The notes beneath the pieces were generated by a model. That model ran no database searches, was not told the origin of the DNA, and saw nothing but the letters and a program-made list of their open reading frames with translations. Source: JBHIET01 sp046760785 (lineage in GTDB: Bacteria > Chloroflexota > Anaerolineae > B4-G1). Taken from it: a stretch of DNA of 35,742 nucleotides. The stretch lies in the NCBI GenBank assembly GCA_046760785.1, contig JBHIET010000029.1, positions 1 through 35,742 on the forward strand. Reading direction: 5' to 3'. The position numbers and the translations under genes were made by a program. Positions 14,165 to 24,637 of this stretch are shown in pieces (within the stretch, counting starts at the first letter, position 1; every line of letters begins with the position of its first letter).

Positions 14165-14788
14165 TCGTCGCAGCCATGGGTTATGGGTCTTTTCATGCCC
14201 CACCGTCGTCTTTGGCCCGTGGCCGGGGTAGAGCACCGTCTCGTCCGGCAGGGCGAACAGCACCTCACGGATCGAACGCATTAGCGTGTCCCAATCGCCG
14301 CCGGGCAGGTCGGTGCGCCCGATCCCCAGCGCAAAGACCACGTCCCCATCGAAGACTACCCCCTCGTCAGCCTCGTAGAAGGCCACGTGCCCGGGCGAGT
14401 GGCCGGGGACGAAGAGCACCTGGAAGCGCAGCATCCCCACCTCCAGCACCTGTCCCTCTTCCAGCTTGATGTCAGGCGGAGGGCTGGGCGGCATCGCGAA
14501 CCCGAACCAGGATGCGCCGCCGTCCGCTCTCAGGAGCGGAATCTCGGCCGGGTGGATGGCCATTTTTGCGCCGGTCGCCTCTACCACCTCGGCGATGGCG
14601 CCAATATGATCCATGTGGGCGTGGGTGATGAGCACGTAGCGGATGTCCAGGTCGTTCTGCTCGACGACGCGCAGGATGCGGTCCCCGTCACCCCCCGGGT
14701 CAATCACCGCGCCCTCCCGCGTCTCCTCGCAGCCGACGACGTAGCAGTTGGTCTGGATCATTCCTACGGGGATGGGGTGTAGGATCAC
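14150..14788 (-). CDS. MBL-fold metal-dependent hydrolase, glyoxalase II-like
   Basis: A metallo-beta-lactamase-fold protein of 212 residues from the GTG at 14788, which has GAGG upstream; a TTG at 14809 would add seven residues. The fold's metal ligands are all visible: THAHMDH (HxHxDH), VPGHSPGHVAF, the bridging Asp in FDGDVVFALGIGRTDLPGGD, and the last His in LYPGHGPKTTVGHEKTHNPW. The TDLPGGD segment and the start ILHPIPVGMIQTNCYVVG match the small glyoxalase II/YcbL-like thioester hydrolases of the cytoplasm. The true substrate is unknown. The gene stands alone on the minus strand between the radical SAM gene and an unrecognised gene; its 3' end lies in the hairpin at 14114-14164. Confidence 0.88.
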   Translation of the reverse strand: MILHPIPVGMIQTNCYVVGCEETREGAVIDPGGDGDRILRVVEQNDLDIRYVLITHAHMDHIGAIAEVVEATGAKMAIHPAEIPLLRADGGASWFGFAMPPSPPPDIKLEEGQVLEVGMLRFQVLFVPGHSPGHVAFYEADEGVVFDGDVVFALGIGRTDLPGGDWDTLMRSIREVLFALPDETVLYPGHGPKTTVGHEKTHNPWLRRPAPP

Positions 14789-14851
14789 GTTGACCCTCGA
14801 TCTCCTCAATGCTCGCCTGCTATCATGAGGTGTCTGAATAGCAGATGGCTT

Positions 14852-15541
14852 CTACGCATTGACAAGACATTGTGAAAACAGGCTTTCAAACGATGGTGGG
14901 GTAGCCGGCCACAGGCCATTCGCTACGAGCCAATCCTTTTCTCGGCGGAGCGCGTCGTAAAATTCGCGGTAGGTTTTCTGCAGAGCCACGGTATGAGTGT
15001 AGCGCTGGAGCACAAATTGTAGAGCGGTCACGTATAACTGAAGTGGATCTATCTGAACTTGCTGAAGGTCAAACTCCTCCTCATCCAGTTCATCCAACTT
15101 TCCCTCTATCTCACCGATCAGCACTTCTGTTTCGGCGGCCAATTGATCTGGAATCGTCTCTCCACGTTCGACGAGTTCCAGGATGGGCGCAGGTGAGCGG
15201 AGCACGTGCACGATCACGTCTGGCTCCGAGAACACTTCTATCGAACCCCCGAAGGTGAAGAAATGGACACGCTTGTTGTGCCGATCGTGCAGGGTCACCG
15301 GCCCCGGACAAACCTGGTCAGAGTCCTGGAGTGGCTGTAACCAACTCGACGTTTGCCACTGGGAATGGCCCTCAGCGTCGCGGAGGCGTAGATGGAGTCT
15401 CTCTGGATCGAAGTGTTCACCTGTTGGCTGTTTCCTTATGGCCACCAGCAACCCGGTGTAGCCCGGACTTTCGGGGTGAGACTTGGGCAGTGGATAGTAC
15501 CCCCACCCCTTCATCAGTTCCAACAAATGACTTCTGTCCAT
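14852..15541 (-). CDS. Hypothetical protein, unrecognised
   Basis: A 229-residue soluble protein starting MDRSHLLELMKGWGYYPLPK. It has no signal peptide or membrane segment. A beta-rich first half (GYTGLLVAIRKQPTGEHFDP, RVHFFTFGGSIEVFSEPDVI) is followed by an acidic helical second half (ETEVLIGEIEGKLDELDEEE) and an aromatic C-terminus (NGLWPATPPSFESLFSQCLV). I do not recognise the family. The gene has its own strong promoter (TGGACA-N17-TATAAT at 15593-15565) and the site GGAAGGGTG before the ATG. It is divergent from uvrA, sharing a roughly 150-bp intergenic region. Its codon use looks less GC-rich than that of uvrA, which could mean later acquisition. Confidence 0.75.
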   Translation of the reverse strand: MDRSHLLELMKGWGYYPLPKSHPESPGYTGLLVAIRKQPTGEHFDPERLHLRLRDAEGHSQWQTSSWLQPLQDSDQVCPGPVTLHDRHNKRVHFFTFGGSIEVFSEPDVIVHVLRSPAPILELVERGETIPDQLAAETEVLIGEIEGKLDELDEEEFDLQQVQIDPLQLYVTALQFVLQRYTHTVALQKTYREFYDALRREKDWLVANGLWPATPPSFESLFSQCLVNA

Positions 15542-15564
15542 CGTTCACCCTTCCGAGTGAATGG

Positions 15565-15593
15565 ATTATAGCAAACACCACCATCTTTGTCCA
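15565..15593 (-). promoter_or_regulatory. Sigma70-type promoter of the hypothetical gene at 15541
   Basis: On the minus strand, TGGACA (15593-15588), a 17-bp spacer and TATAAT (15570-15565). The leader would be about 17 nt long and contains the ribosome binding site. Confidence 0.7.
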
Positions 15594-15633
15594 GCGTCAG
15601 AAATGTGTTAAAATATTCATTTGCCCAACCGCC

Positions 15634-15662
15634 TTGACGAAGTACGGCAAGGGTGTTACAAT
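15634..15662 (+). promoter_or_regulatory. Sigma70-type promoter of uvrA
   Basis: TTGACG at 15634-15639, a 17-bp spacer and TACAAT at 15657-15662. Transcription would start near 15669, about 30 nt before the uvrA ATG. No LexA-type palindrome is obvious over it. Confidence 0.7.
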
Positions 15663-15699
15663 CAAGAACAAATGTTCGATGGCAGGGATGTAGGCGAAA

Positions 15700-18564
<2,865 letters not shown>

Positions 18565-18624
18565 CGCAGATGCTCTTCAAACCCGGCCGGGCACGACTCC
18601 GCGTAGCGCAGCAGCTCCCCCCCA

Positions 18625-19278
18625 TCAACCGGGTAAAGTGGATAGCAAAAGGAGTTCACTCACCACCCGCTCCACCTCCAACACACTCTCCACCACAAAA
18701 TCCACGTTCTCATCCGGCTCCGCATCCACCAGCACCGTCGTCATATCCAGGGCCTTGGCTGGCCGCAGGTTGCGCGCCGAGTCTTCGACCATGATGCACT
18801 CGGGGCCACGAGCATCCAATAGCGCCAGCATCCGCTCGTAGGCATCGCGGTAGGGTTTGTTGCGCAAGCCTGTCTCTTCGATCCCGATCACTCGCTCGAA
18901 GCGATTCTCCACGCCCAGCGCCCGCAGCACCCGCCCGGTGTATTCCACGGTCGCGTTGGTGTAGACCGCTTTGCGCAGCGGAATCGCGTCCAACATTGCG
19001 GCCAGCGCCTGGTTGGGGTCGAGGTACTCCTGCACCGGAATATCGTGGATGAAGAACAGGTAGTCGTGTACATCCACATCGTGCTCGGCGATCAGACCAC
19101 CAAGCGTGGTCCCGTAGCGGAGGAAGTAGTCGCGCCGCAGTGCAATCGCCTCCTCCCGGGTCAGCCCCATGTGGTCGCACAGCCACGTCTGGATGCGGCG
19201 ACCTACCTCGCGCAACAGCCCCGTGTCGCCGGAGTAGAGGGTGTCGTCCAGGTCGAAGATGATGAAACTATAGGTCAT
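18625..19278 (-). CDS. HAD-family pyrimidine 5'-nucleotidase-like phosphatase
   Basis: A 217-residue haloacid dehalogenase-fold phosphatase. Motif I is FDLDDTLYSGDTGL with the nucleophilic aspartate (residues 9-22), motif II is VYTNAT (about 105), motif III is the lysine in RNKPYRDAYERML, and motif IV is IMVEDSARNLRPAKAL. The DDTLYS and EDSxxNL patterns are typical of the SDT1/PHM8-type pyrimidine nucleotidases, which remove phosphate from UMP/CMP or related compounds. The substrate has not been shown for this protein. It is transcribed alone toward uvrA. The -10 box is only about 10 nt from the ATG, so its mRNA is nearly leaderless. Confidence 0.87.
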   Translation of the reverse strand: MTYSFIIFDLDDTLYSGDTGLLREVGRRIQTWLCDHMGLTREEAIALRRDYFLRYGTTLGGLIAEHDVDVHDYLFFIHDIPVQEYLDPNQALAAMLDAIPLRKAVYTNATVEYTGRVLRALGVENRFERVIGIEETGLRNKPYRDAYERMLALLDARGPECIMVEDSARNLRPAKALDMTTVLVDAEPDENVDFVVESVLEVERVVSELLLLSTLPG

Positions 19279-19288
19279 ATTGAGCCGA

Positions 19289-19316
19289 ATTATACCCGCA
19301 TGCAGCCAGAAGCCAA
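19289..19316 (-). promoter_or_regulatory. Promoter of the HAD phosphatase, near-leaderless
   Basis: On the minus strand, TTGGCT (19316-19311), a 16-bp spacer and a perfect TATAAT (19294-19289). The expected transcription start (near 19282) is about 4 nt before the ATG at 19278, leaving no room for a ribosome binding site. Confidence 0.6.
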
Positions 19317-19384
19317 CATCTACACAACAAGGCCGCGGCTGGACACCGGGGCCTGAAGTATCTTGTACTGAAAGCCTGCCCTGC

Positions 19385-20491
19385 CTACCCTTCCAATGCC
19401 TTCAACAGCAGTGGCAGTATATCCTTCGGATTTGCCTCTAAACACAGGTCGGCCACCTGGAAGATAGGCGCGTCCGGGTCGGGGTGGATGGCAACGATGT
19501 ACTTCGCCTCCTCGATGGCGGCGTTGTGGAACGTGTCGCCCCGGATGCCCACCGCCACGTACACCTGCGGCGCGACCGTCACGCCGCGCACGTCCACTAT
19601 CTGCTCGGGCCCGACCCAGCCCGCGTCCCGCGCTCCCCGGTCGCCGGCCACTCGTGCACCCAGCGCCGCAGCCAGTTGCTTGACCAACTCGAAACCCGCG
19701 GCGAGCTCCGTCGAACCGTCGTCCGCCTGTCGTCCGGCAGCCACGATCACGGGGGCCTGGGCCAGCGGCACCGGCGGCGGCTCGAAGCCCTCGGCCGGAC
19801 CGACCACACGCACGGCCGGCTCCACCGGCTCCACCTCCAGCACTGTGGGCTCTCCCTTGCGGTACTCGTCTATGAAAGGCGCGGGAAAAGCCCCTGGCTC
19901 GACGGTGAGGAACTGCGGGCGGGCCTGGGGGCAGGCGAGGATCTCAAAGTACTCGCCACCGTAGATGGGGACTGCGCCCTGCACCGTGCGGGTGGCCTCG
20001 TCCAGGGTGATGCCCGTCACATGCTCGATCAGTCCACCACCCATCCTTTGAGCCAGCCGTGGGGCCAATTCTTGTCCCTGCGCGGTGGCTCCGAAAATGA
20101 CGACTTCCGGCTGCTCCGCTTCGAACAGGTCGGAGAGCACCTTCAAGTACGGCTCCAGCGCAAACCGAGCCAGCGAGGGGTCGTCGGCCACGCGGACACC
20201 ATCGGCACCGGCCTGGTAGAGAACTTGGGCTGGGCTTGCGGTGAGCCCTTCGGCTCCGCTCAGGGCAGGCGAAGCCGAACCATCCGTCACGCCCTCACCC
20301 AAGAGGACGCAGTAGACGTAGGCCCCCAACGAGTCGCCCAGGGTGCGGGCCGCGCTGACGGCCTCCAGTGTCACCGGCGCTACGGCACCGTTCGCCAGGT
20401 CAGCCACGATCCAGATGCCACCCCCTCCCTCCCCCTCGAAGACCTCTTCGGCTTCCTGGGCCATCAGCAAGTCAAGATACGATTCACCCAT
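19385..20491 (-). CDS. etfA: Electron transfer flavoprotein alpha subunit
   Basis: ETF alpha binds FAD and, with ETF beta, takes electrons from acyl-CoA dehydrogenases. The 368-residue product ends in the family's FAD domain: VIVAAGRQADDGSTELAAGF, GFELVKQLAAALGARVAGDR, DAGWVG, PQVYVAVGIRG and IVAIHPDPDAPIFQVADL. Compared with the usual signature (GISGAIQH, IVAINxD), it has RGDTFH and a His for the Asn, so flavin contacts may differ. Residues about 72-92 (DGSASPALSGAEGLTASPAQ) are encoded by a short repeat and interrupt the N-terminal domain. It lies 10 nt behind etfB as the last gene of the beta-oxidation operon and has a GGAGG site. Confidence 0.92.
   Translation of the reverse strand: MGESYLDLLMAQEAEEVFEGEGGGGIWIVADLANGAVAPVTLEAVSAARTLGDSLGAYVYCVLLGEGVTDGSASPALSGAEGLTASPAQVLYQAGADGVRVADDPSLARFALEPYLKVLSDLFEAEQPEVVIFGATAQGQELAPRLAQRMGGGLIEHVTGITLDEATRTVQGAVPIYGGEYFEILACPQARPQFLTVEPGAFPAPFIDEYRKGEPTVLEVEPVEPAVRVVGPAEGFEPPPVPLAQAPVIVAAGRQADDGSTELAAGFELVKQLAAALGARVAGDRGARDAGWVGPEQIVDVRGVTVAPQVYVAVGIRGDTFHNAAIEEAKYIVAIHPDPDAPIFQVADLCLEANPKDILPLLLKALEG
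20205..20285. repeat. Interspersed repeat copy inside etfA
   Basis: TTCGGCT (20250-20256) and AGCCGAA (20274-20280) form inverted arms around a CCGCTCAGGGCAGGC core. On the coding strand this reads CCCTGAGCGGAGCCGAAGGG, the same short-repeat family as in the YfhO-type gene. It is read in frame in etfA. Confidence 0.6.
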
Positions 20492-20501
20492 GGTGACCTC
20501 C

Positions 20502-21344
20502 TCACCTCCGCACCCGCTGCCGTAGTGCGTCGGCCGCTGCCCGGGCCATTTCTTCCGGCGTGCCGCTCACGCGCACCCCTCGCTCCCGCTCCGGCGGGAA
20601 GTCTCGCCCCCGCCTCTCCAGGAGTGGTCGGAGCGCCGTTTCATCTACCAGGCCTGCCCTGAGCCCGGTCGAAGGGTCAGCCACGTCCCACTGCTCCAGT
20701 CCCTCTGCCACCTCTCCTACCCCGCGGTAGACGTTGATGAGACGTACACCGTCGGGGTAGCGGAGCTTGAGCGCCCCTGGAACGACCGTGACGACCACCG
20801 GCAGGTCTGCCTCGACGGTCACGTAACCATTACCTCTCCCTCCCCCCACTAGGAGAGGGGGAGAAGCATGGCGGACGGCCTGCACCTTCCCGTCGGCCAC
20901 CTGTGTCTGCCAGGCGTCAGCAATCTGGGGCCAGCCCAGAGCCTCGGCCAGCCGGAGCCCCAGTTGGCCCTGGCCGGTGTCCAGCGTGGTCGCGCCGGTC
21001 AGAACCAAATCCACCTCTCCCAGCCGCTCCACCGCTGCTGCCAACAGTTGGGTCATCACTGCATCGTCGGCCTCCTTGAAGCCATCGCCAATCAGGTAGA
21101 CCGCTCGATCGGCGCCGGTCGCCAACGCCTGACGGAGCACGTCATCATCGGGTAAAGGACAGCGGGGAAGTGCGACTACTTCAGCGTCATTCGCGTCCTT
21201 GATGCGAAGCGCTGCCTCCAGCGCGCAGCGGTCGGCCGGCTGGAGCATATATTCCTCGCGGTTGACGAAGATGCGGCCCGCCCGCCGGTTGACTGCGATG
21301 CCACGGGGGTCGAGAACTCGTCCAAGCATCACGACAATTCGCAT
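20502..21344 (-). CDS. etfB: Electron transfer flavoprotein beta subunit
   Basis: ETF beta carries a structural AMP and forms the other half of the ETF heterodimer. The 280-residue product shows the family pattern: the start MRIVVMLGRVLDPRGIAVNR, LQPADRCALEAALRIKD, ATGADRAVYLIGD, VDLVLTGATTLDTGQGQLGL and the C-terminal-half DLPVVVTVVPGALKLRYPD. Two stretches look inserted: HASPPLLVGGGRGNG, encoded by a small hairpin of CT/AG repeats near 20830-20865, and DPSTGLRAGLVDETA, encoded by a copy of the CCTGAGC/GTCGAAGGG repeat at 20651-20677. It sits 11 nt after the acyl-CoA dehydrogenase gene, with AGGAGG before the ATG, and is followed by etfA. It is a divergent but convincing family member. Confidence 0.91.
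   Translation of the reverse strand: MRIVVMLGRVLDPRGIAVNRRAGRIFVNREEYMLQPADRCALEAALRIKDANDAEVVALPRCPLPDDDVLRQALATGADRAVYLIGDGFKEADDAVMTQLLAAAVERLGEVDLVLTGATTLDTGQGQLGLRLAEALGWPQIADAWQTQVADGKVQAVRHASPPLLVGGGRGNGYVTVEADLPVVVTVVPGALKLRYPDGVRLINVYRGVGEVAEGLEQWDVADPSTGLRAGLVDETALRPLLERRGRDFPPERERGVRVSGTPEEMARAAADALRQRVRR
20651..20677. repeat. Interspersed repeat copy inside etfB
   Basis: CCTGCCCTGAGCCCGGTCGA followed by AGGG is another copy of the short CCTGAGC...GTCGAAGGG repeat, read in frame as part of etfB. Confidence 0.65.
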
Positions 21345-21355
21345 CCCTGCACCTC

Positions 21356-22522
21356 CTATGGTCTGATGCGCACGCCGTGCTCGCGGAAGATGTTGGACGC
21401 GATGACGATGCGCTGAACCTCGCTGGTGCCCTCAAAGATCTCGTTGATGCGGGCGTCGCGGAAAGCCCGCTCGATGGGATAATCCCGTGTGAGGCCCAAA
21501 CCCCCGTGGATCTGCAGCGCCACGTCAATGGCGCGGGAGGCCACTTCGGAGCCATATAGCTTGCACATCGCCGCTAGTTGGGTAAAAGGTTGACCAGTAT
21601 CCACCAGCCAGGCCACCCGGTAGACCAGGCTGCGCAGCGCCTCGACCTCTGTGGCCAGATTAGCGATCATCCACTGGACCGACTGCTTGTGAGCCAGTTC
21701 CAGGCCGAACTGCTTGCGGGTCTTGGCCCAGTGGATGCAAGAATCTAGCGCTGCTTGGGCGCCGCCCACGGTGGCCGCCCCCAGCGTCAGCCGGCCCATA
21801 TCCAGCGACTTCATGAAGGAAATGAACCCCTCGCCCACCTTCCCCAGCACGTTCTCGTGCGGCACCTCCACATTGTCGAAGATCAATTCCGCCGTGGAAC
21901 TCCCACGGATACCCATCTTGTCCTCGTGCCTGCCGACCTCGAAGCCGGGGGTGTCGGTCTCGACGATGAAGGCGGTGATGCCACCCCTGGCGCCCAGCGT
22001 GGGATCGGTGACCGCCAGGACGGTCGCGATGCCGGCGAAACTGCCGTTGGTGTTGAAGGTCTTGGTACCGTTGATGACCCAATGATCTCCGTCTCGCACG
22101 GCGCGTGTACGGATCGCCGCTGCATCGGAGCCAGCGTCGGACTCGGTCAGCAGGAAAGCGCCGTACTTTTCCCCTCGTGCCAGCGGCGTCAGGTATTTCT
22201 CTTTCTGCTCCGGCGTGCCGTCCAGGTGGATCACCATCGCGGCGATGCCGATGTGCGCACCGACGCAGGCCGCCGTGGAGGCACAGACCCGGCCCAGTTC
22301 CTCCAGCAAGATGGCGTAACCCATCTCACCGGCCCCCATACCGCCATATTCCTGAGGGAAACAGACGCCCAGGAGACCGATTTCGCCCAGTTTCCTCAGT
22401 GTCTCGAAGGGCACCCGTCCCTCTCGGTCGATCTCTGCCGCGATGGGAGCGACCTCGCTCTCGATGACCTCCCGGACCATTCGACGCAAAGCTTTGTGTT
22501 CTGGAGAAAATTCAAAGTTCAT
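21356..22522 (-). CDS. Acyl-CoA dehydrogenase (canonical catalytic glutamate)
   Basis: An FAD-dependent acyl-CoA dehydrogenase of 388 residues that would introduce the 2,3 double bond of acyl-CoA and pass electrons to ETF. It has LTESDAGSDAAAIRTRAV (FAD and substrate loop), WVINGTKTFNTNG, MGIRGSSTAELIFDNVEVP, the RKQFG signature and QIHGGLGLTRDYPIERAFRD. The catalytic base glutamate is in IFEGTSEVQR. I start at the ATG at 22522 (MNFEFSPEHKALRRM) with a GAGGAG site; the longer open frame runs into the neighbouring gene. The stop of the second dehydrogenase gene lies 13 nt upstream and etfB follows 11 nt downstream. The substrate is probably a short or medium acyl-CoA; chain length cannot be read from the sequence. 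Confidence 0.95.
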   Translation of the reverse strand: MNFEFSPEHKALRRMVREVIESEVAPIAAEIDREGRVPFETLRKLGEIGLLGVCFPQEYGGMGAGEMGYAILLEELGRVCASTAACVGAHIGIAAMVIHLDGTPEQKEKYLTPLARGEKYGAFLLTESDAGSDAAAIRTRAVRDGDHWVINGTKTFNTNGSFAGIATVLAVTDPTLGARGGITAFIVETDTPGFEVGRHEDKMGIRGSSTAELIFDNVEVPHENVLGKVGEGFISFMKSLDMGRLTLGAATVGGAQAALDSCIHWAKTRKQFGLELAHKQSVQWMIANLATEVEALRSLVYRVAWLVDTGQPFTQLAAMCKLYGSEVASRAIDVALQIHGGLGLTRDYPIERAFRDARINEIFEGTSEVQRIVIASNIFREHGVRIRP

Positions 22523-22535
22523 ATCTATCTTCTCC

Positions 22536-23684
22536 TCACGGCGTGATCTCGACGTCCCACTCGGAGAAGACCTCTTGAGCGATGCGGACATTGTGCAACT
22601 CCGTTGGCCCGCCGATGATGCCCAGCACTCGAGCGTCGCGGTATTTGCGGGCCATCGGGAAATCCTCCATATAGCCATAACCACCCATCACTTGTAGCAT
22701 GCGGTTGGTGACATTGCGGGCGGTGCGAGCACTGGTGGCCTTGACCACCGATGCATCAAAAGAGAAACTTTCGCTTTGATCAACCAGCCAGGCAGCGTGG
22801 TAAACCAAATATCGCAGAGCCTCCACCTCAGTCATCGCCTCGGCCACGTAATCTTGAATGGCCTGCTTCTCGGCGATGGGGACACCGAACTGCACCCGCT
22901 CTGTGGCGAACTGAGCCGCGACCTCCAGGGCACTCTCCGATACACCCAAGCCCGCCGCCGCCAACGCGACCGCCATCCGGTCCTGTGCCTGCTGCGCCAC
23001 GACCCAGCCACCGCCAGGCTCGCCGAGCCGGTTGGCCTGCCCCACGCGACAGCCCTCCAGGTAGAGCGTGTTGAAGGTCACGCTACGCAACCCCAGTGTT
23101 GGCTCCCGGTAGCCCACCGTCAGTCCGGCTGCGTCTTTGGGAACCAGGAATGCCTCCATCCCCCCCGGCCCTTGGGCAAAGATCAGGAAGAGACCAGCGA
23201 TCCCACCGTTGGCGACCCAGGTCTTGACCCCGTCCAGGATCACCTCATCGCCGTCTGGCGTGGCGCGGGTTTGCAGCGCCGCCGCGTCGCTCCCGGCATC
23301 CGGCTCGGTGAGGGCGAAAGCACCAATCATCTCTCCAGCAGCCATCGGCGGGAGCCACTCCTCCTTCTGGGCATCGGTGCCATGGGCCAGGACGCTCATC
23401 GCCACCAGGCTCACGTGCGTCGCCAGCGTCACGGCGGTGGACATGCAGTCCCGGGCCAATGTCTCGATGAGCAGGGCGTAACTCACGTAGTCCAACTCCG
23501 CGCCGAAGTAATCCTCCGGCAGTGTCGCTCCCAGGAAGCCCTGATTGGCCGCTTTGCGAAGTGCGTCCAAAGGCGGCTGCTCCTCGTGATCAAGCTCCTC
23601 GGCCTTGGGCAAGACCTCCTTAGTGGAGAAGTCCCGGAACATGGCACGGAACATCTCCTGCTCTTCACTAAACGCAAAGTCCAT
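22536..23684 (-). CDS. Acyl-CoA dehydrogenase paralogue with unusual catalytic base
   Basis: A second acyl-CoA dehydrogenase, 382 residues from the ATG at 23684 (MDFAFSEEQEMFRAM) behind GGAGGG. The fold motifs are present: LTEPDAGSDAAALQTRAT, VILDGVKTWVANGG, the ERVQFG signature and QVMGGYGYMEDFPMARKYRD. In place of the usual IFEGTSE it reads IIGGPTEL, so the common glutamate base is Gly. In isovaleryl- and long-chain acyl-CoA dehydrogenases the base instead sits before the Arg of DLERL; here that place holds Asp (AQDRM). The enzyme may thus use an Asp, act on another substrate, or be slow. It sits between the hydratase gene and the first dehydrogenase, in the same operon. Confidence 0.93.
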   Translation of the reverse strand: MDFAFSEEQEMFRAMFRDFSTKEVLPKAEELDHEEQPPLDALRKAANQGFLGATLPEDYFGAELDYVSYALLIETLARDCMSTAVTLATHVSLVAMSVLAHGTDAQKEEWLPPMAAGEMIGAFALTEPDAGSDAAALQTRATPDGDEVILDGVKTWVANGGIAGLFLIFAQGPGGMEAFLVPKDAAGLTVGYREPTLGLRSVTFNTLYLEGCRVGQANRLGEPGGGWVVAQQAQDRMAVALAAAGLGVSESALEVAAQFATERVQFGVPIAEKQAIQDYVAEAMTEVEALRYLVYHAAWLVDQSESFSFDASVVKATSARTARNVTNRMLQVMGGYGYMEDFPMARKYRDARVLGIIGGPTELHNVRIAQEVFSEWDVEITP

Positions 23685-23707
23685 AGCCAGCCCTCCTGAC
23701 TTGATAG

Positions 23708-23757
23708 GCTGGTAAAACAGCACATTGGTACCAGAGGCCAATGCCCAATTTACCAGC
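23708..23757. promoter_or_regulatory. Nested stem-loop between hydratase and dehydrogenase genes
   Basis: GCTGGTAAA (23708-23716) pairs exactly with TTTACCAGC (23749-23757), and inside it CATTGG (23723-23728) pairs with CCAATG (23738-23743). It lies in the 88-bp gap inside the operon and could serve in mRNA processing or stability. It has no T-run like a terminator. Confidence 0.5.
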
Positions 23758-23772
23758 TTCTCAATCTACCGG

Positions 23773-24567
23773 TTACTTATCTTTGAACTGCGGCTGCCGT
23801 TTTTCGAGGAAGGCACTGAGCCCCTCGCGGGGGTCTTCCTTTTCCGCCAGGACCACGAACTGCTGTGCCTCGATCCTGAGCCCTTCCTCGATGGAGACGG
23901 CCAGCCCTTCGGTGATCGCCTGTAGCGTGGCGGCGATGGGGAACTTGGACTTGGAGACGATCTTGCGGGCCAGGTCGTGTGCTTCCTTGAGCACCGCACC
24001 GGCTGGCACCACCTTGTTGACCAGGCCCATCCGGTAGGCCTCCTGCGCAGTAATCATGTCGCCGGTGAGGATCATCTCGACGGCCTTCCCCTTGCCGACG
24101 ATGCGAGGCAATCGCTGCGTGCCGCCAAAGCCAGGAATGATCCCCAGGTTGATCTCTGGCTGCCCCAGACGCGCCCGGTCGGAGCAGACGCGCATGTGAC
24201 AGGCCATCGCCAACTCCAGCCCTCCGCCCAGGCAGTAGCCGTTGATGGCGGCGATGACCGGCTTGGTGGCTTTTTCGATCTTGAGATTGATCCCCTGCCC
24301 CCGCCCGATAAACGCGCTGGAAGCGGCTTCATCGGCTTTTTCGAACAGCTCCTTGATCTCCGGAATGTCGGCCCCGGCGACGAAGGCATTGGTCCCCCCG
24401 CCGGTGATAACGATGGCCTTAACCTCGTCATCCGCCAGCATTTCATCCACCGCCTGATCCAGTTCCTTCAACACCTGCGTGTTGAAGGAGTTGACCGGCG
24501 GGTGGTCAATCGTAAGCACCGCAATCCTGTCCGCAACCTCGGTGCGGATGTATTGCCACTCTCCCAT
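23773..24567 (-). CDS. Enoyl-CoA hydratase (crotonase family)
   Basis: Crotonase-fold enzyme of 264 residues that adds water to trans-2-enoyl-CoA, the second step of beta-oxidation. The oxyanion hole and CoA segments are visible as FVAGADIPEIKEL (about 62-74) and INGYCLGGGLELAMACHM. The two catalytic glutamates of hydratases are present in GGGLELAMACH and GQPEINLGIIPGFGGTQRL. The C-terminal KEDPREGLSAFLEKRQPQFK is typical. An AAGGAGG site precedes the ATG. Short-chain substrates are likely but not shown. Intercistronic hairpins lie on both sides: the heptamer palindrome upstream and the nested stem-loop downstream. Confidence 0.94.
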   Translation of the reverse strand: MGEWQYIRTEVADRIAVLTIDHPPVNSFNTQVLKELDQAVDEMLADDEVKAIVITGGGTNAFVAGADIPEIKELFEKADEAASSAFIGRGQGINLKIEKATKPVIAAINGYCLGGGLELAMACHMRVCSDRARLGQPEINLGIIPGFGGTQRLPRIVGKGKAVEMILTGDMITAQEAYRMGLVNKVVPAGAVLKEAHDLARKIVSKSKFPIAATLQAITEGLAVSIEEGLRIEAQQFVVLAEKEDPREGLSAFLEKRQPQFKDK

Positions 24568-24590
24568 TGTCTACCCCTCCTTGATGTTTT

Positions 24591-24637
24591 ACACAACACG
24601 CAATACGCATCACGTGTTCCGTATTACGTGTTGTGTG
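24591..24637. repeat. Inverted heptamer tract forming a palindrome inside the operon
   Basis: ACACAACACGCAATACG at 24591-24607 faces CGTATTACGTGTTGTGT from 24620, an almost perfect inverted repeat. The left side is built of heptamers CAACACG, CAATACG, CATCACG, the same units as inside the YfhO-type gene. It lies between the 3-hydroxyacyl-CoA dehydrogenase and hydratase genes and would fold into a stem-loop in the mRNA. Confidence 0.75.
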
